Below are positions 53,399 through 62,703 of a DNA stretch of 64,000 bases, in pieces; positions within the stretch are counted from its first letter, which is position 1, and each line of letters opens with the position of its first letter. A model generated the notes under the pieces. That model was not told the DNA's origin. It saw nothing but the letters and a program-made list of their open reading frames with translations, and searched no databases. Position numbers and translations under genes: made by a program. The stretch spans positions 150,329 to 214,328 of the forward strand of contig NZ_VITI01000009.1 of assembly GCF_007827795.1 (NCBI RefSeq), read 5' to 3'. This stretch comes from Azospirillum brasilense (GTDB lineage Bacteria > Pseudomonadota > Alphaproteobacteria > Azospirillales > Azospirillaceae).

Positions 53399-54556
53399 AT
53401 GAAGCGGACAGTCGGACAGGCCTTGCTCGGACTGGTGGCAGCGGTGTTGGCGATGCTGGGAACGGCGCCGATGGCGGCCGCCCAGATTCACTTGAATCCC
53501 GCCTATGGCGACGGCGCCCTGCTCGGCCCGACCATGGCCCGAGGCGCGGTGGTGTGGAGCCACGGCCGGTCGGTGGATGTGGAGGACTCCAACGCCCCCA
53601 CCCCCCTTTACATGAAGACCATGAGGGACGCGGGGTGGGACGTGTTCCGGCTGGACCGCATGCGGGTCAGCGACACGCTGCCGAACAGCTCCCGCGCGCT
53701 GGCGGGCTACGCCGACCAGTTGAAGGACCGCGGCTACCGCAAGGTCGTGCTGACCGGCCAGTCCTTCGGCGCCTTCCTCTCGCTGATGGCCGCCGGTCAG
53801 AGCGACCGGGTGGACGCCGTCGTCGGCACCGCCCCCGCGGCCTTCGGCAACTTCGCCGACTCCTACGACAGCTTCCGCGACAACGCGGCGCAGCTCTGGC
53901 CGATCCTCCGCGGCATCCACAATGCGCGGGTGATGCTGTTCTTCTTCCACGGCGACGACTTCGACCCCGGCGGGCGCGGGGAGTCGGCGCGCGGAATCCT
54001 GTCCTCGCGCGGGTTGGAACACATCGTGGTGGATCAGCCGGCGCTGCTGACCGGCCATGGCGCCGCGACGACCGGAATGTTCGTCCGGCGTTTCGGCTCC
54101 TGCATCCTGCGTTTCGCGGAAGCTCCACCGCGCCGGGGCGACCCGTCCTGCGACGAGTCCTGGGGCCGCACGCCGAGCGCGGAGTTGATGCGCGCCGCGG
54201 CGCCGGAACCGCGCACCGGCAGCGGCACCTCCTCTCCGGCGGGCACCGGTGCCCGCTCCTTCCTTGGCGTGTGGTACGGCGCATACATCAACGGGCGGGA
54301 GATCGCTCTGGCCGTGGACCGGGTCGAAGGTGACGCCGTCTATGCCGACTATGTGCTGGGGCCGGGCATGGAGGCCGACCAGCCGATGGAGCGCGCCCAG
54401 CGCAAGGGCCGCATCGAGAACGACGAGCTGGTGTTCGACGAGAAGGGGCGCAACGTGCTGCGCTACAGCATCCGGACCGACGGGCGCCTGTCCGCAACGT
54501 GGCTGGACCGCTCCGGCAAGGGCCGTCTGGAGACGACCCTCCGCCGGATGGATTGA
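53399..54556 (+). CDS. Secreted alpha/beta-hydrolase-like protein
   Basis: 385 aa. A signal sequence (about 1-28, APMAAAQ) precedes an alpha/beta-hydrolase domain (about 40-225) with the nucleophile elbow GQSFGAF, AVVWSHGRS and VMLFFFHGDDFD (acid region) plus a late His candidate in TGHGAAT. A linker leads to a C-terminal beta-rich domain (GVWYGAYINGREIALAVDRV and on) reminiscent of small lipid-binding barrels. The substrate is unknown. ATG 53399, with a purine-rich ggaagg upstream. Followed by a convergent LysE gene. Confidence 0.8.
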   Translation: MKRTVGQALLGLVAAVLAMLGTAPMAAAQIHLNPAYGDGALLGPTMARGAVVWSHGRSVDVEDSNAPTPLYMKTMRDAGWDVFRLDRMRVSDTLPNSSRALAGYADQLKDRGYRKVVLTGQSFGAFLSLMAAGQSDRVDAVVGTAPAAFGNFADSYDSFRDNAAQLWPILRGIHNARVMLFFFHGDDFDPGGRGESARGILSSRGLEHIVVDQPALLTGHGAATTGMFVRRFGSCILRFAEAPPRRGDPSCDESWGRTPSAELMRAAAPEPRTGSGTSSPAGTGARSFLGVWYGAYINGREIALAVDRVEGDAVYADYVLGPGMEADQPMERAQRKGRIENDELVFDEKGRNVLRYSIRTDGRLSATWLDRSGKGRLETTLRRMD

Positions 54557-54560
54557 ATGA

Positions 54561-55196
54561 TCACAGCCGGCGGGCGAGCGCCAGCAGCCCGCCGGCGCCG
54601 ATCATCAGGCCGCCGGTCAGGCGGTTGAGGGTCCGGGCCGCGGACCCACTGGTCAGGCGGGCGCCGATGCTGTTGCCCCCGGTGGCGTAGGCCATGATCC
54701 AGCCGAACTCGATCACCACCATGATCGCCACCAGCGCCACGAGCTGCGGCATCAGCGGGGCTGCCGGGTCGATGAACTGCGGAAACAGGGCGGCCATGAA
54801 GACCAGCGCCTTCGGGTTGCTGAAGGCGACCAGCAGCCCGCGCAGGAACAGGCGATGGGCCGGAGCCTCTTCCGCCGCCGCGGCGCCGCTGACGCGCGGC
54901 GAGCCGTCCGGCACCGGCGCCCGCCACGCGGCGATGCCGAGCCAGGTCAGATAGGCCACGCCCGCCCACTTCACCGCCTGGAAGGCCGGTTCCGACGCCG
55001 CCAGCAGGGCACCGAGGCCCAGCACCGACAGGGTGGCCATCGTCGTCAGCGCCACGCACATGCCCAGCCCGCCCCAGGCCGCCCGGCGGACGCCGTAGCG
55101 CAGGCCGAGGCTCATCGCCAGCAGCATGTTGGGGCCGGGAGTCATCGACAGCACGAAGGCCGTCGCGAAGAAGAATCCGAGGGTCTGCCAGTTCAT
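54561..55196 (-). CDS. LysE-family amino-acid exporter (RhtB type)
   Basis: 211 aa, six helices. The LysE/RhtB signature SMTPGPNMLLAMSLGLRYGVR is near the N-terminus, with LFLRGLLVAFSNPKALVFMAALFPQF in the middle. Members export amino acids such as lysine, homoserine or threonine. Start ATG 55196. It is separated from the MORN-repeat gene by 74 bases on the same strand. Confidence 0.92.
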   Translation of the reverse strand: MNWQTLGFFFATAFVLSMTPGPNMLLAMSLGLRYGVRRAAWGGLGMCVALTTMATLSVLGLGALLAASEPAFQAVKWAGVAYLTWLGIAAWRAPVPDGSPRVSGAAAAEEAPAHRLFLRGLLVAFSNPKALVFMAALFPQFIDPAAPLMPQLVALVAIMVVIEFGWIMAYATGGNSIGARLTSGSAARTLNRLTGGLMIGAGGLLALARRL

Positions 55197-55270
55197 CGCC
55201 GTCTTCCGAAGGGGTCCAGGATGTCACCACGGCGCGGCGCGTCTGGCAAACGCCGCCTGTGCAAAGCTGG

Positions 55271-55933
55271 TCAACGCCCGTCCGGGTTGGGCCGATCCGG
55301 GTCGGGCCTCTCTGGATTGCGGTAGTCCCATGGCGGCGTGCGCAGCCACTCCTCAAGGCTGCCCGGCGCGGCCGGTCCTTTCATAACCGGCCGCTCGGCC
55401 GACCGGAAGGGTTCGGGAGGCTTCGCGCCGAGAAGCGTGCCGGGCCACACCCGACCGTCCCGGTCAACCCGCGCACGGTACCGCAACCCCATGGAGGCGA
55501 TGAACTCCCCCTGCCCGGTCGGACGCCCGAAGGCGAATTCACCGACATAGCGGTGACCATCCGGAAGGGTCAACGTCCCCAGGCCGGTGGCGAGGCCATG
55601 CCGGAAACGGCCCTGGAAGATCGTCCCATCCTCGCGCCCGGCGCGTCCCGGCCCTTCGGCCCGGCCATCGACGAAGACCGCCTCGATCCAGTCCGCCGGT
55701 TCTGCGCCTTCGAATGTTTCGAGAACGCCAGCACCGTGAGCGAAGCCGTTGCGGCAGGGTCCGCTCCATCGGACGGACCTCCCACGGCCCAAGTCATGGT
55801 CGCGGACGCGGCAGCCGCTGACCGGGTCGGTCAGAACCCACTCAACCAGTCGCCTCTCCTTCCCTTGGATGGGGCACGACAGGAGCGCCCCCAGCAGCAC
55901 GGCCAATCCGGTGAGCAAAAACCGGGTTCGCAT
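55271..55933 (-). CDS. MORN-repeat lipoprotein or secreted protein
   Basis: 220 aa. A signal sequence (1-20) ends with LLSC, a possible lipobox. Three MORN-like repeats follow: VRWSGPCRNGFAHGAGVLE, FQGRFRHGLATGLGTLTLP and YVGEFAFGRPTGQGEFI. The last 60 residues are proline-rich, ending NPERPDPDRPNPDGR. MORN repeats often mediate membrane or protein contact. It lies between lysE and moaE with 89 bases to the latter, same strand. Function unknown. Confidence 0.78.
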   Translation of the reverse strand: MRTRFLLTGLAVLLGALLSCPIQGKERRLVEWVLTDPVSGCRVRDHDLGRGRSVRWSGPCRNGFAHGAGVLETFEGAEPADWIEAVFVDGRAEGPGRAGREDGTIFQGRFRHGLATGLGTLTLPDGHRYVGEFAFGRPTGQGEFIASMGLRYRARVDRDGRVWPGTLLGAKPPEPFRSAERPVMKGPAAPGSLEEWLRTPPWDYRNPERPDPDRPNPDGR

Positions 55934-56022
55934 GATCGGACACTCTGCATGCGCGCACAGCCTTGCGCGGGAGCGAATCCAATCACCGTGAGGAGGGCAC
56001 CGTCTGTGTCCTGCCTCTCACC

Positions 56023-56481
56023 TCACGCCGGTTTCGTCCAGCGGGCTGCCGCCTTGTCGTCGGAGTCCTTAGCCTCGACCCAGCGCTCGCCGTCCGGCGT
56101 GGCTTCCATCTTCCAGAAGGGCGCCTTGGTCTTCAGCCAGTCGATCAGGAAATGGCAGCTTTCGAAGGCTGCCTCGCGGTGGGCGCTGGCGGTGGCGACC
56201 AGCACGATCCGGTCGCCCGGCTCCAGCCGCCCATAGCGATGGATGATCAGCGCGTCGTCCAGCGGCCAGCGCTCCCGCGCCTCCGCCTCGATGGCCTCCA
56301 ACTGCCGCTCGGTCATGCCGGGATAATGCTCCAGCGTCATGGCGCTGACGGATTCGCCGCCGGCCATGTCGCGCACCAGCCCGACGAACAGGGTCACCCC
56401 GCCGATGCCGGTCTTGCCGCCGGTCATCGCGGCCAACTCCGCACCGACGTCGAAGTCCTCGCTCTGCACCTTCACCGTCAC
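56023..56481 (-). CDS. moaE: Molybdopterin synthase catalytic subunit MoaE
   Basis: 152 aa. MoaE uses MoaD thiocarboxylate to add sulfur to precursor Z. The conserved signature is in LVATASAHREAAFESCHFLI and WLKTKAPFWKME (catalytic Lys region), and GGVTLFVGLVRDMAGG is the N-terminal strand. ATG 56481, 16 bases after the moaD stop. It has the normal short length. Confidence 0.96.
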   Translation of the reverse strand: MTVKVQSEDFDVGAELAAMTGGKTGIGGVTLFVGLVRDMAGGESVSAMTLEHYPGMTERQLEAIEAEARERWPLDDALIIHRYGRLEPGDRIVLVATASAHREAAFESCHFLIDWLKTKAPFWKMEATPDGERWVEAKDSDDKAAARWTKPA

Positions 56482-56497
56482 GGCAAGGTTTCCTTTC

Positions 56498-56752
56498 TCA
56501 GCCGCCGGTCACGGGCGGGAACAGGGCCACCTCGTCGCCGGGACCGACCGGGTGGTCGTAGGGCACGTGCTCCTGGTTCACCGCGACCTTCACCACCGTG
56601 CTGTTGGCGAGCGCGTCGGCGTGCTTCGGGCTGCGGGTCTTCAGCCACTCCACCAGGGTCCCGACGTCCCGGACCTCCGCCGGCAGGTCCACCGTCTCGG
56701 TCGCCACGCCGATCTTGCTGCGCAGCCAGGCGAAATAGAGGATCTTCATCAC
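56498..56752 (-). CDS. moaD: Molybdopterin synthase sulfur-carrier subunit MoaD
   Basis: 84 aa beta-grasp protein beginning MMKILYFAWLRSKIG and ending in the functional Gly-Gly (FPPVTGG), which is thiocarboxylated. DEVALFPPVTGG is the C-terminal signature. It overlaps the moeA stop by four bases, so translation is coupled. Confidence 0.96.
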   Translation of the reverse strand: MMKILYFAWLRSKIGVATETVDLPAEVRDVGTLVEWLKTRSPKHADALANSTVVKVAVNQEHVPYDHPVGPGDEVALFPPVTGG

Positions 56753-58014
56753 CGAACCTCACTGAAAGGCAGGAAATCCACGATCATCCCCGGCTCGACG
56801 CGGGTGATCTCTTCCGGCAGTTCGACGAGCCCATCGGACTCGACCATCGACGACAGGATGCCCGCCCCGTCGCGCGGATGCTTGACCGCGGTCAAAACCC
56901 CATCGGCGGCGCGGGCGAGCGTGGCCCGCACATACTCGCGCCGCCCTACCTTCTTCTTGTAGGTAAAGCCCGCGCGCAGCGGGAACAAGGCGGGCGCTTC
57001 ATCCGCCGCCCCCATCAGCCGGAGCAGGATCGGGCGCGCGATGCGCAGGAAGGTGACCATGACCGCCACCGGATTTCCCGGCAGGCCGATAAAGACCGCG
57101 CTCTTGGCCGTCGCATTGACCGTGCCCAGCGCCACCGGCCTCCCCGGCTTGATCGCCAGCCGCCAGAAATGCAGCCCGCCCAACGCTTCCACCGCCGCCT
57201 TGACGTGGTCCTCCTCCCCGGTGGACATGCCGCCCGAGGTGATGAGGACGTCATGCGTCCCAGCCGCCTCCGCCAAAGCGCCGCGAACGGCGTCGAGCCG
57301 GTCGGGAAGGATGCCCAGATCGGTCACGTTGCAGCCGAGCTGGCGCAGCGAAGCGATCAGGGCGAAGCGGTTGGCGTCGTAGATGCAGCCGGGCTCCAGC
57401 GGCACACCCGGCTCCCGCACCTCGTCCCCGGTGGAGAAGACGGCGACGCGCAGGACCGTGCGCACCGTCACCTCCCGCCGCCCGAGCGAGGCGAGCAGAC
57501 CGATGTCCTCCGCCCGCAGCCGGCGGCCGGCGGTCAGGACGGTGCTGCCCTGCGCCATATCCTCCCCCGCGCGGCGGCGGTTGGCGCCGCGGCGGATGCC
57601 TGGGGGAATGGCGACGGTGTCCTCCTCCGCCCTGCAATCCTCCTGCATGAGCACCGTGTCGAAGCCCTCGGGCATCGGGGCGCCGGTGAAGATGCGCACC
57701 GCCTCCCCGCGCCGCCCCGGACGGTCCAGCGCATGGCCTGCGGCGACGCGCGCGGTGACCGGCAGCCGCGTGGCCGCGTCGGGCGTCAGGTCGTCGAAGA
57801 AGACCGCGTAGCCGTCCACCGCCGAATTGTCGTGGGGCGGCACGTTGAACGGAGCGACGACATCCTCGGCCAGCACATGGCCTAGCGCGTCGGCAAGGCC
57901 GATCCGGCGAGCCTCCGTGACGGGGTGGAGGCGGCCGGAGAGAAGCTCCAGCGCCCTGTCCACCGCCATCATCTCCCCGCCGAAGGCGAAGCAATCGTCG
58001 CTAAGCTGAGCCAT
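56749..58014 (-). CDS. moeA: Molybdopterin molybdotransferase MoeA
   Basis: 421 aa. It inserts molybdate into adenylylated molybdopterin. It starts MAQLSDDCFAFGGEMMAVDR, has PPHDNSAVDGYAVFF, the MogA/MoeA fold TSGGMSTGEEDHVKAAVEAL and GLPGNPVAVMVTF, and a C-terminal beta domain. It precedes moaD on the strand and follows mobB by 87 bases. All elements are standard. Confidence 0.96.
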   Translation of the reverse strand: MAQLSDDCFAFGGEMMAVDRALELLSGRLHPVTEARRIGLADALGHVLAEDVVAPFNVPPHDNSAVDGYAVFFDDLTPDAATRLPVTARVAAGHALDRPGRRGEAVRIFTGAPMPEGFDTVLMQEDCRAEEDTVAIPPGIRRGANRRRAGEDMAQGSTVLTAGRRLRAEDIGLLASLGRREVTVRTVLRVAVFSTGDEVREPGVPLEPGCIYDANRFALIASLRQLGCNVTDLGILPDRLDAVRGALAEAAGTHDVLITSGGMSTGEEDHVKAAVEALGGLHFWRLAIKPGRPVALGTVNATAKSAVFIGLPGNPVAVMVTFLRIARPILLRLMGAADEAPALFPLRAGFTYKKKVGRREYVRATLARAADGVLTAVKHPRDGAGILSSMVESDGLVELPEEITRVEPGMIVDFLPFSEVR

Positions 58015-58101
58015 CGCCCCACTCCACCCTGCACACCGCTGCCCGACGGTCTTGTTTCAGACTGCCTTTTTCAGGCCGCCTTCTTCAGACTGCCCGGCGC
58101 C

Positions 58102-58629
58102 TCAGACAGCCTGCCCCGTTGCGCCGCACCGGTCCAGCGCGCAACGCTCGATGATGAAGGACGCGATGGCCTCCTCGTCGTTCAGGTCGAAGACGGGCAC
58201 CCCGGCGTCCGGCACCGGCCCGTCGCTGGCGATTGCGACGATGCTCGGGTCGTCGCGCGCGATCAGCGACTTGCCCACCGAGGCGCGCCACACCTCGATC
58301 TTTTCGTGCGGCTCGCGCTTGAATCCCTCGATCAGCAGCAGATCGACCGGCGACAGCTTCGGCAGCAGTTCGGTCAGGGACAGTTCCGGCTCGTCCTTCC
58401 GGATCTCGTGCATCAGCGCCCAGCGGCGGGGCGAGCTGACCAGGACCTCGGTGGCGCCGGCCTCGCGATGGTTGTGGCTGTCCTTGCCGGGGTGATCGAT
58501 GTCGAAGCCCTTGTGCGCGTGCTTCATGGTCGAAACGGTCAGGCCACGCCGGATCAGCGCCGGGATCAGGCGAACGATCAGCGTCGTCTTGCCGCTGCCG
58601 CTCCACCCCGTCAGGCCGAACATCTTCAT
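58102..58629 (-). CDS. mobB: Molybdopterin-guanine dinucleotide adapter protein MobB
   Basis: 175 aa P-loop GTPase, MKMFGLTGWSGSGKTTLI at the N-terminus (residues 1-18), VSTMKHAHKGFDIDHPGKDS, VDLLLIEGFKREPHEKIEVW and the C-terminal ALDRCG. It assists MobA in forming MGD. ATG 58629 is chosen since the P-loop begins there; the frame extends upstream. First gene of mobB-moeA-moaD-moaE. Confidence 0.94.
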   Translation of the reverse strand: MKMFGLTGWSGSGKTTLIVRLIPALIRRGLTVSTMKHAHKGFDIDHPGKDSHNHREAGATEVLVSSPRRWALMHEIRKDEPELSLTELLPKLSPVDLLLIEGFKREPHEKIEVWRASVGKSLIARDDPSIVAIASDGPVPDAGVPVFDLNDEEAIASFIIERCALDRCGATGQAV

Positions 58630-58794
58630 GGAAGCCCCTATCCTCCGCCTTGCCGCCCATCGCTTCGCGGGCGTTCCCCGGTCACATAGCAGAAACACAC
58701 GGGCGTGCGAACGGACAAACCGGATTTGTGGTGCGCTCTGCCGCCAGCCGGAAAGCCGTTTGCGATAAAAAGCGCCTCGCCCCCGGAAGGCGGC

Positions 58795-59406
58795 TCAGCC
58801 CGGCGTGCGGGCCGGGTTGCCCGGCGCGCCCTTCCGGGGCTTGGCCGGCTGGTGGGCCATCATGTGCTTCAGCCCGGCGCGCATGTAATCCCAGCCGGTG
58901 ACGAAGGTGAGGATGGCCGCCACCCACAGGCCCAGCGTGCCGATCAGCGTGACCGGGAGATGGACCGGGCCGTAATCGCCGACGATCAGGAAGCCGATCG
59001 CCACCATCTGGATCGTCGTCTTCCACTTGGCCATCCAGGTGACGGGCACCCCGACGTTCAGCCCGGCCAGATACTCGCGAAGGCCGGACACCAGAACCTC
59101 GCGCAGCAGGATGACCACGGCCGCCAGCACCGACAGCCCGGACAGCCGGGCGAAGGCGACCAGCATGATCAGTGTCGCGGCGACCAGCAGCTTGTCCGCG
59201 ATGGGGTCGAGGAACTTGCCGATGACGCTTTCCTGCTCCCAGGCGCGGGCCAGATAGCCGTCGAACCAGTCGGTGATGCAGGCCGCGGCGAACAGGGCGC
59301 AGGCCGTGTAGGCGGCCCACGCCTCCGGCACGTAGAACAGCCCGACCACGACGGGAATCACCGCGATGCGCGACAGGGTGAGCAGGTTCGGCAGGCTGGT
59401 CAGCAT
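58795..59406 (-). CDS. pgsA: CDP-diacylglycerol-glycerol-3-phosphate 3-phosphatidyltransferase
   Basis: 203 aa integral membrane enzyme of phosphatidylglycerol synthesis. The CDP-alcohol phosphatidyltransferase motif D-x2-D-G-x2-A-R-x8-G-x3-D-x3-D is DWFDGYLARAWEQESVIGKF followed by LDPIADK. NLLTLSRIAVIPV begins the protein. ATG 59406. It lies downstream of uvrC by 48 bases, the conserved uvrC-pgsA order. Confidence 0.95.
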   Translation of the reverse strand: MLTSLPNLLTLSRIAVIPVVVGLFYVPEAWAAYTACALFAAACITDWFDGYLARAWEQESVIGKFLDPIADKLLVAATLIMLVAFARLSGLSVLAAVVILLREVLVSGLREYLAGLNVGVPVTWMAKWKTTIQMVAIGFLIVGDYGPVHLPVTLIGTLGLWVAAILTFVTGWDYMRAGLKHMMAHQPAKPRKGAPGNPARTPG

Positions 59407-59454
59407 CGGTCGCAACTCTGGAGTCGGGGGAAACGCGCGTCGGGTGACGTCATT

Positions 59455-61437
59455 CTAACCGTCTGAATGGAAATGATCGTATATCTTTTTCGCCACCGTT
59501 TTGCTGATCCCTTCGACCGACTCCAAATCCGCCAGACCGGCGCGGGAGACGGCGACGGCGCTGCCGAAATGGTGCAGCAGGGCCTTCTTTCGGCCGGGTC
59601 CGATTCCGGGAATCTCGTCGATCATCGATTTTCCCAACGCCTTGGTGCGCTTCGCACGGTGGGTGCCGATGGCGAAGCGGTGCGCCTCGTCCCGCAGCCG
59701 TTGCAGGAAATAGAGCACCGGGTCGCGCATTTCCAGCTGGAACGGCGCGCGATCCGGCATGAAGAAGCGCTCCCGCCCGGCGTCGCGGTCCGGCCCCTTG
59801 GCGATGCCGACCAGCGTCACGTCATCGATTCCCAGATCGGCCAGCACGCCCAGCGCCATGTTGAGCTGCCCGATGCCGCCGTCGATCAGCACCAGATCGG
59901 GCCAAGTGCCCTGCGTCCGCTCCGGGTCCTCCTTGACCGCCCGTCCGAACCGGCGGGCCATGACCTCGCGCATCATCGCGAAGTCGTCGCCGGCGGCGCC
60001 CTCGGTCTTGATGTTGAACTTGCGGTAGGCGTTCTTGATGAAGCCCTCCGGCCCGGCGACGATCATGGCGCCGATGGCATGGGCGCCCTGGACGTGCGAG
60101 TTGTCGTAGACCTCGATGCGTTGCGGCGGGCCGCCCAGCCCGAAGACCGTCGCCACCCCGTCGAGCAGCCGCGCCTGGGACGAGCTTTCGGCCAGCCGCC
60201 GTCCATGGGCCTCCCGCGCGTTGGTCAGGGCGTGCTCGACGATGCGACGCTTGTCGCCCCGCTTGGGCGCGGCCAGTTCCACCCGGTGGCCGGCGCGCAG
60301 CGCCAGGGCCTCGGTCAGCAGCTCCTCTTCCGGCAGGTCGTGGCTGGCCAGGACGAGGCCGGGGGCCGCCTTGTTCTCGTAGAACTGGGCGATGAAGGCG
60401 GCCAGCACCTCCGGGGTCTCGGCGCTCTTGTCGTGGCTGGGGAAATAGGCGCGGTTGCCGTAATTGCGCCCGCCGCGGAAGAAGAACACCTGCACGCAGG
60501 TCATCCCGCCCTCCGCATAGGCGGCGATCACATCGGCGTCCTCGATCACCCCTTCCACGTTGATGTCCTGATGCGCCTGCACCGCGGTCAGCGCGCGGAT
60601 ACGGTCGCGGTAGCGGGCGGCGGTCTCGTAGTCGAGATTCTCCGCCGCCTCGGTCATCTTGGCGACGAACTCCGTCTGGATGTCCCTGCTCTTGCCGGAC
60701 AGGAAGGCGCGGGCCTGATCGACCTGCGCCTGATACTCCGCCGGGCTGACCCGCTCCACGCAGGGCGCGGTGCAGCGCTTGATCTGGTACTGCAGGCAGG
60801 GCCGCGTGCGCGCGGCGAACACCGTGTCGGCGCAGTTGCGCAGCAGGAAGGCGCGCTGGAGCGCCGTGATCGTCCGGTTGACCGCCCCCGCCGAGGCGAA
60901 GGGGCCGAAATAATCGGCTTCGCGCGACCGCGCGCCCCGGTGCTTGGTCAGCTGCGGATAGTCATGGTCCTTGGTGATCATGATGTGCGGGAAGGTCTTG
61001 TCATCCCGCAGCAGCACGTTGTAGCGCGGCATCAACCGCTTGATCAGATTCGATTCGAGGAGCAGCGCCTCGACCTCGGTGTGGGTCGTGACGAACTCCA
61101 TGGTCTCCGTCTCCGACACCATGCGCTGGAGGCGCACGGGCAGGCGGTTGACCTGGGTGTAGTTGAACACCCGCCGCTTCAGGTTCTTGGCCTTGCCGAC
61201 ATAGAGCACGGCCCCGTCACCCGCCAGCATGCGGTAGACGCCGGGCGTCTGCGGCAGGGTCTTCAGATGGTCGCGGATCACCTCCGCCCCGCGCGCGAGA
61301 TCGGCGGGGCGACGCCGTGGTCGTGGCGTGGCGTCCGCGCCTTGAGCATCCGCGCCTGGAGCGTCGGCATCCAGATCGTCCGCGCTGTCCGTCTCCGGGA
61401 GAATGAGGTCCGTGGGGGTGTCTGCGGTATCGGCCAT
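59455..61437 (-). CDS. uvrC: Excinuclease ABC subunit C (UvrC)
   Basis: 660 aa nucleotide-excision repair nuclease. A variable acidic leader (about 1-48) precedes the GIY-YIG domain ([20 protein letters not shown]), a UVR motif ([20 protein letters not shown]) that binds UvrB, the RNase H-like C-terminal nuclease ([20 protein letters not shown]) and tandem helix-hairpin-helix motifs at the end ([18 protein letters not shown]). ATG 61437 is preferred; a GTG at 61476 would add 13 residues. A 401-base AT-rich gap lies upstream. Confidence 0.95.
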   Translation of the reverse strand: MADTADTPTDLILPETDSADDLDADAPGADAQGADATPRPRRRPADLARGAEVIRDHLKTLPQTPGVYRMLAGDGAVLYVGKAKNLKRRVFNYTQVNRLPVRLQRMVSETETMEFVTTHTEVEALLLESNLIKRLMPRYNVLLRDDKTFPHIMITKDHDYPQLTKHRGARSREADYFGPFASAGAVNRTITALQRAFLLRNCADTVFAARTRPCLQYQIKRCTAPCVERVSPAEYQAQVDQARAFLSGKSRDIQTEFVAKMTEAAENLDYETAARYRDRIRALTAVQAHQDINVEGVIEDADVIAAYAEGGMTCVQVFFFRGGRNYGNRAYFPSHDKSAETPEVLAAFIAQFYENKAAPGLVLASHDLPEEELLTEALALRAGHRVELAAPKRGDKRRIVEHALTNAREAHGRRLAESSSQARLLDGVATVFGLGGPPQRIEVYDNSHVQGAHAIGAMIVAGPEGFIKNAYRKFNIKTEGAAGDDFAMMREVMARRFGRAVKEDPERTQGTWPDLVLIDGGIGQLNMALGVLADLGIDDVTLVGIAKGPDRDAGRERFFMPDRAPFQLEMRDPVLYFLQRLRDEAHRFAIGTHRAKRTKALGKSMIDEIPGIGPGRKKALLHHFGSAVAVSRAGLADLESVEGISKTVAKKIYDHFHSDG

Positions 61438-61838
61438 GTTTCGAATGTCGTCGGCTTCGGGGAATGGGTCAACCACCCCCCGTCCTGAATGGTTAAGACG
61501 AACGACTCACCTCGTCGGCGATCACTCGTCGGGATATCCACGACTCCTGTGGATAAGTGTGTCAATAACCCAAGAGTTACCCCAAGGGAAGCAAGGCGGC
61601 CCAAGGGATTCGAAAGCTATGCGCAAAATTTAGGCATTTATCCTAAGTTATTGTTTTTATTGAAGTCACCTTGAGTCAAGTCGGCACTTTGGCGCTGTGC
61701 CGCTAAAATTCCTGGTCACGCAAACAGCCCCTTGCGCCAACAGGGCCGGATGTGTACAACGCGCGGTCCTCTTGCCGGGTTGCCCGACCGATCAGGGCGC
61801 CGACCACTGAACGGCAAGGCGTATCCCGGCCGACCCGC
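61438..61838. other. 401-base intergenic region with DnaA-box-like sites
   Basis: Gene-free. It contains a perfect DnaA consensus (TGTGGATAA, complement of TTATCCACA, at 61548-61556) and a facing relaxed copy ATATCCACG at 61534-61542, then an AT-rich block around 61615-61670 with TTATCCTAA at 61638-61646. Probably the uvrC promoter zone as well. Confidence 0.5.
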
Positions 61839-62609
61839 CTATTCCGTCGGCACGAACCCCAGGGACGGCTGCGCCCATCCCAGATGCTCACCGCCATCCA
61901 ACGCCACCATCTGTCCGGTGACCGACCGCGCTTCGATCAGGAAGCGCAGGGCCGCGCAGATCTCCTCGGGCGAAGGGCCGCGCCTGAGCGGGGTCGCGTC
62001 ACGTTGCGCGGCGAACTCCTCTTCCGTCTGCCGGACATTCTTCAGCGTCGGGCCCGGTCCGATCGCGTTGACCCGGATGCGGGGGGCAAGCGCCATGGCG
62101 AGCGTCTGGGTCAGGGTCCACAGGCCGGCCTTCGACAGGGTGTAGGAGATGAAATGCGGGGTGAGGTTCCACACCCGCTGATCGATCATGTTGACGATCA
62201 GCCCCTCCGCGTCGCACGGCACCTGCTTCGCAAAGGCTTGGCTCAACACGAACGGGGCGCGGAGGTTCGCCTCCATGTGGCGGTCCCACGACTCGCGGGT
62301 CACGTCCTCCACTTCGTCCCGCTCGAAGCAGGAGGCGTTGTTGACCAGCAGCGACAGCGTGCCCAGCCGCTCCACGGCTTCGGGCACCAGCGCCTGCGCG
62401 TCCAGTTCCCGTTCCAGGTCCGCCTGAAGCGCGACGGCGACGCCGCCCTGCCCGACGATCTGAGCCACCACCGCATCAGCCTCGCCGCGGGAATGCCCGA
62501 AATGGACTCCCACCCGCCAGCCACGCGCCGCGAGATCGAGCGCGATGGCGCGTCCGATCCGCTTCCCCGCCCCGGTAACCAGGGCCGCTTTCCTCTTGAT
62601 CTCCACCAT
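61839..62609 (-). CDS. SDR oxidoreductase, FolM/pteridine-reductase-like
   Basis: 256 aa short-chain dehydrogenase. The NADPH site is ALVTGAGKRIGRAIAL, with LVNNAS and the catalytic YTLSKAG. The usual Ser before Tyr is replaced by the MIDQRVWN segment with Asp, as in PTR1/FolM pteridine reductases, which reduce dihydrofolate or dihydromonapterin. The C-terminal VTGQMVALDGGEHL is standard. ATG 62609. The assignment to pteridines is family inference. Confidence 0.87.
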   Translation of the reverse strand: MVEIKRKAALVTGAGKRIGRAIALDLAARGWRVGVHFGHSRGEADAVVAQIVGQGGVAVALQADLERELDAQALVPEAVERLGTLSLLVNNASCFERDEVEDVTRESWDRHMEANLRAPFVLSQAFAKQVPCDAEGLIVNMIDQRVWNLTPHFISYTLSKAGLWTLTQTLAMALAPRIRVNAIGPGPTLKNVRQTEEEFAAQRDATPLRRGPSPEEICAALRFLIEARSVTGQMVALDGGEHLGWAQPSLGFVPTE

Positions 62610-62703
62610 GCCGCCATAGGTACCCTGCCACCCGTTCCGGTCAAGGGGTTCCCTTCGGGTCAAGGACCGGACCGGTGAAAGACGCGCGGAGCGGGACGCG
62701 GCC

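Noticed and set aside
61489..61674. 61-codon plus-strand frame between uvrC and the SDR gene
   Set aside because: No ribosome site and atypical composition; it crosses the DnaA-box-like region.
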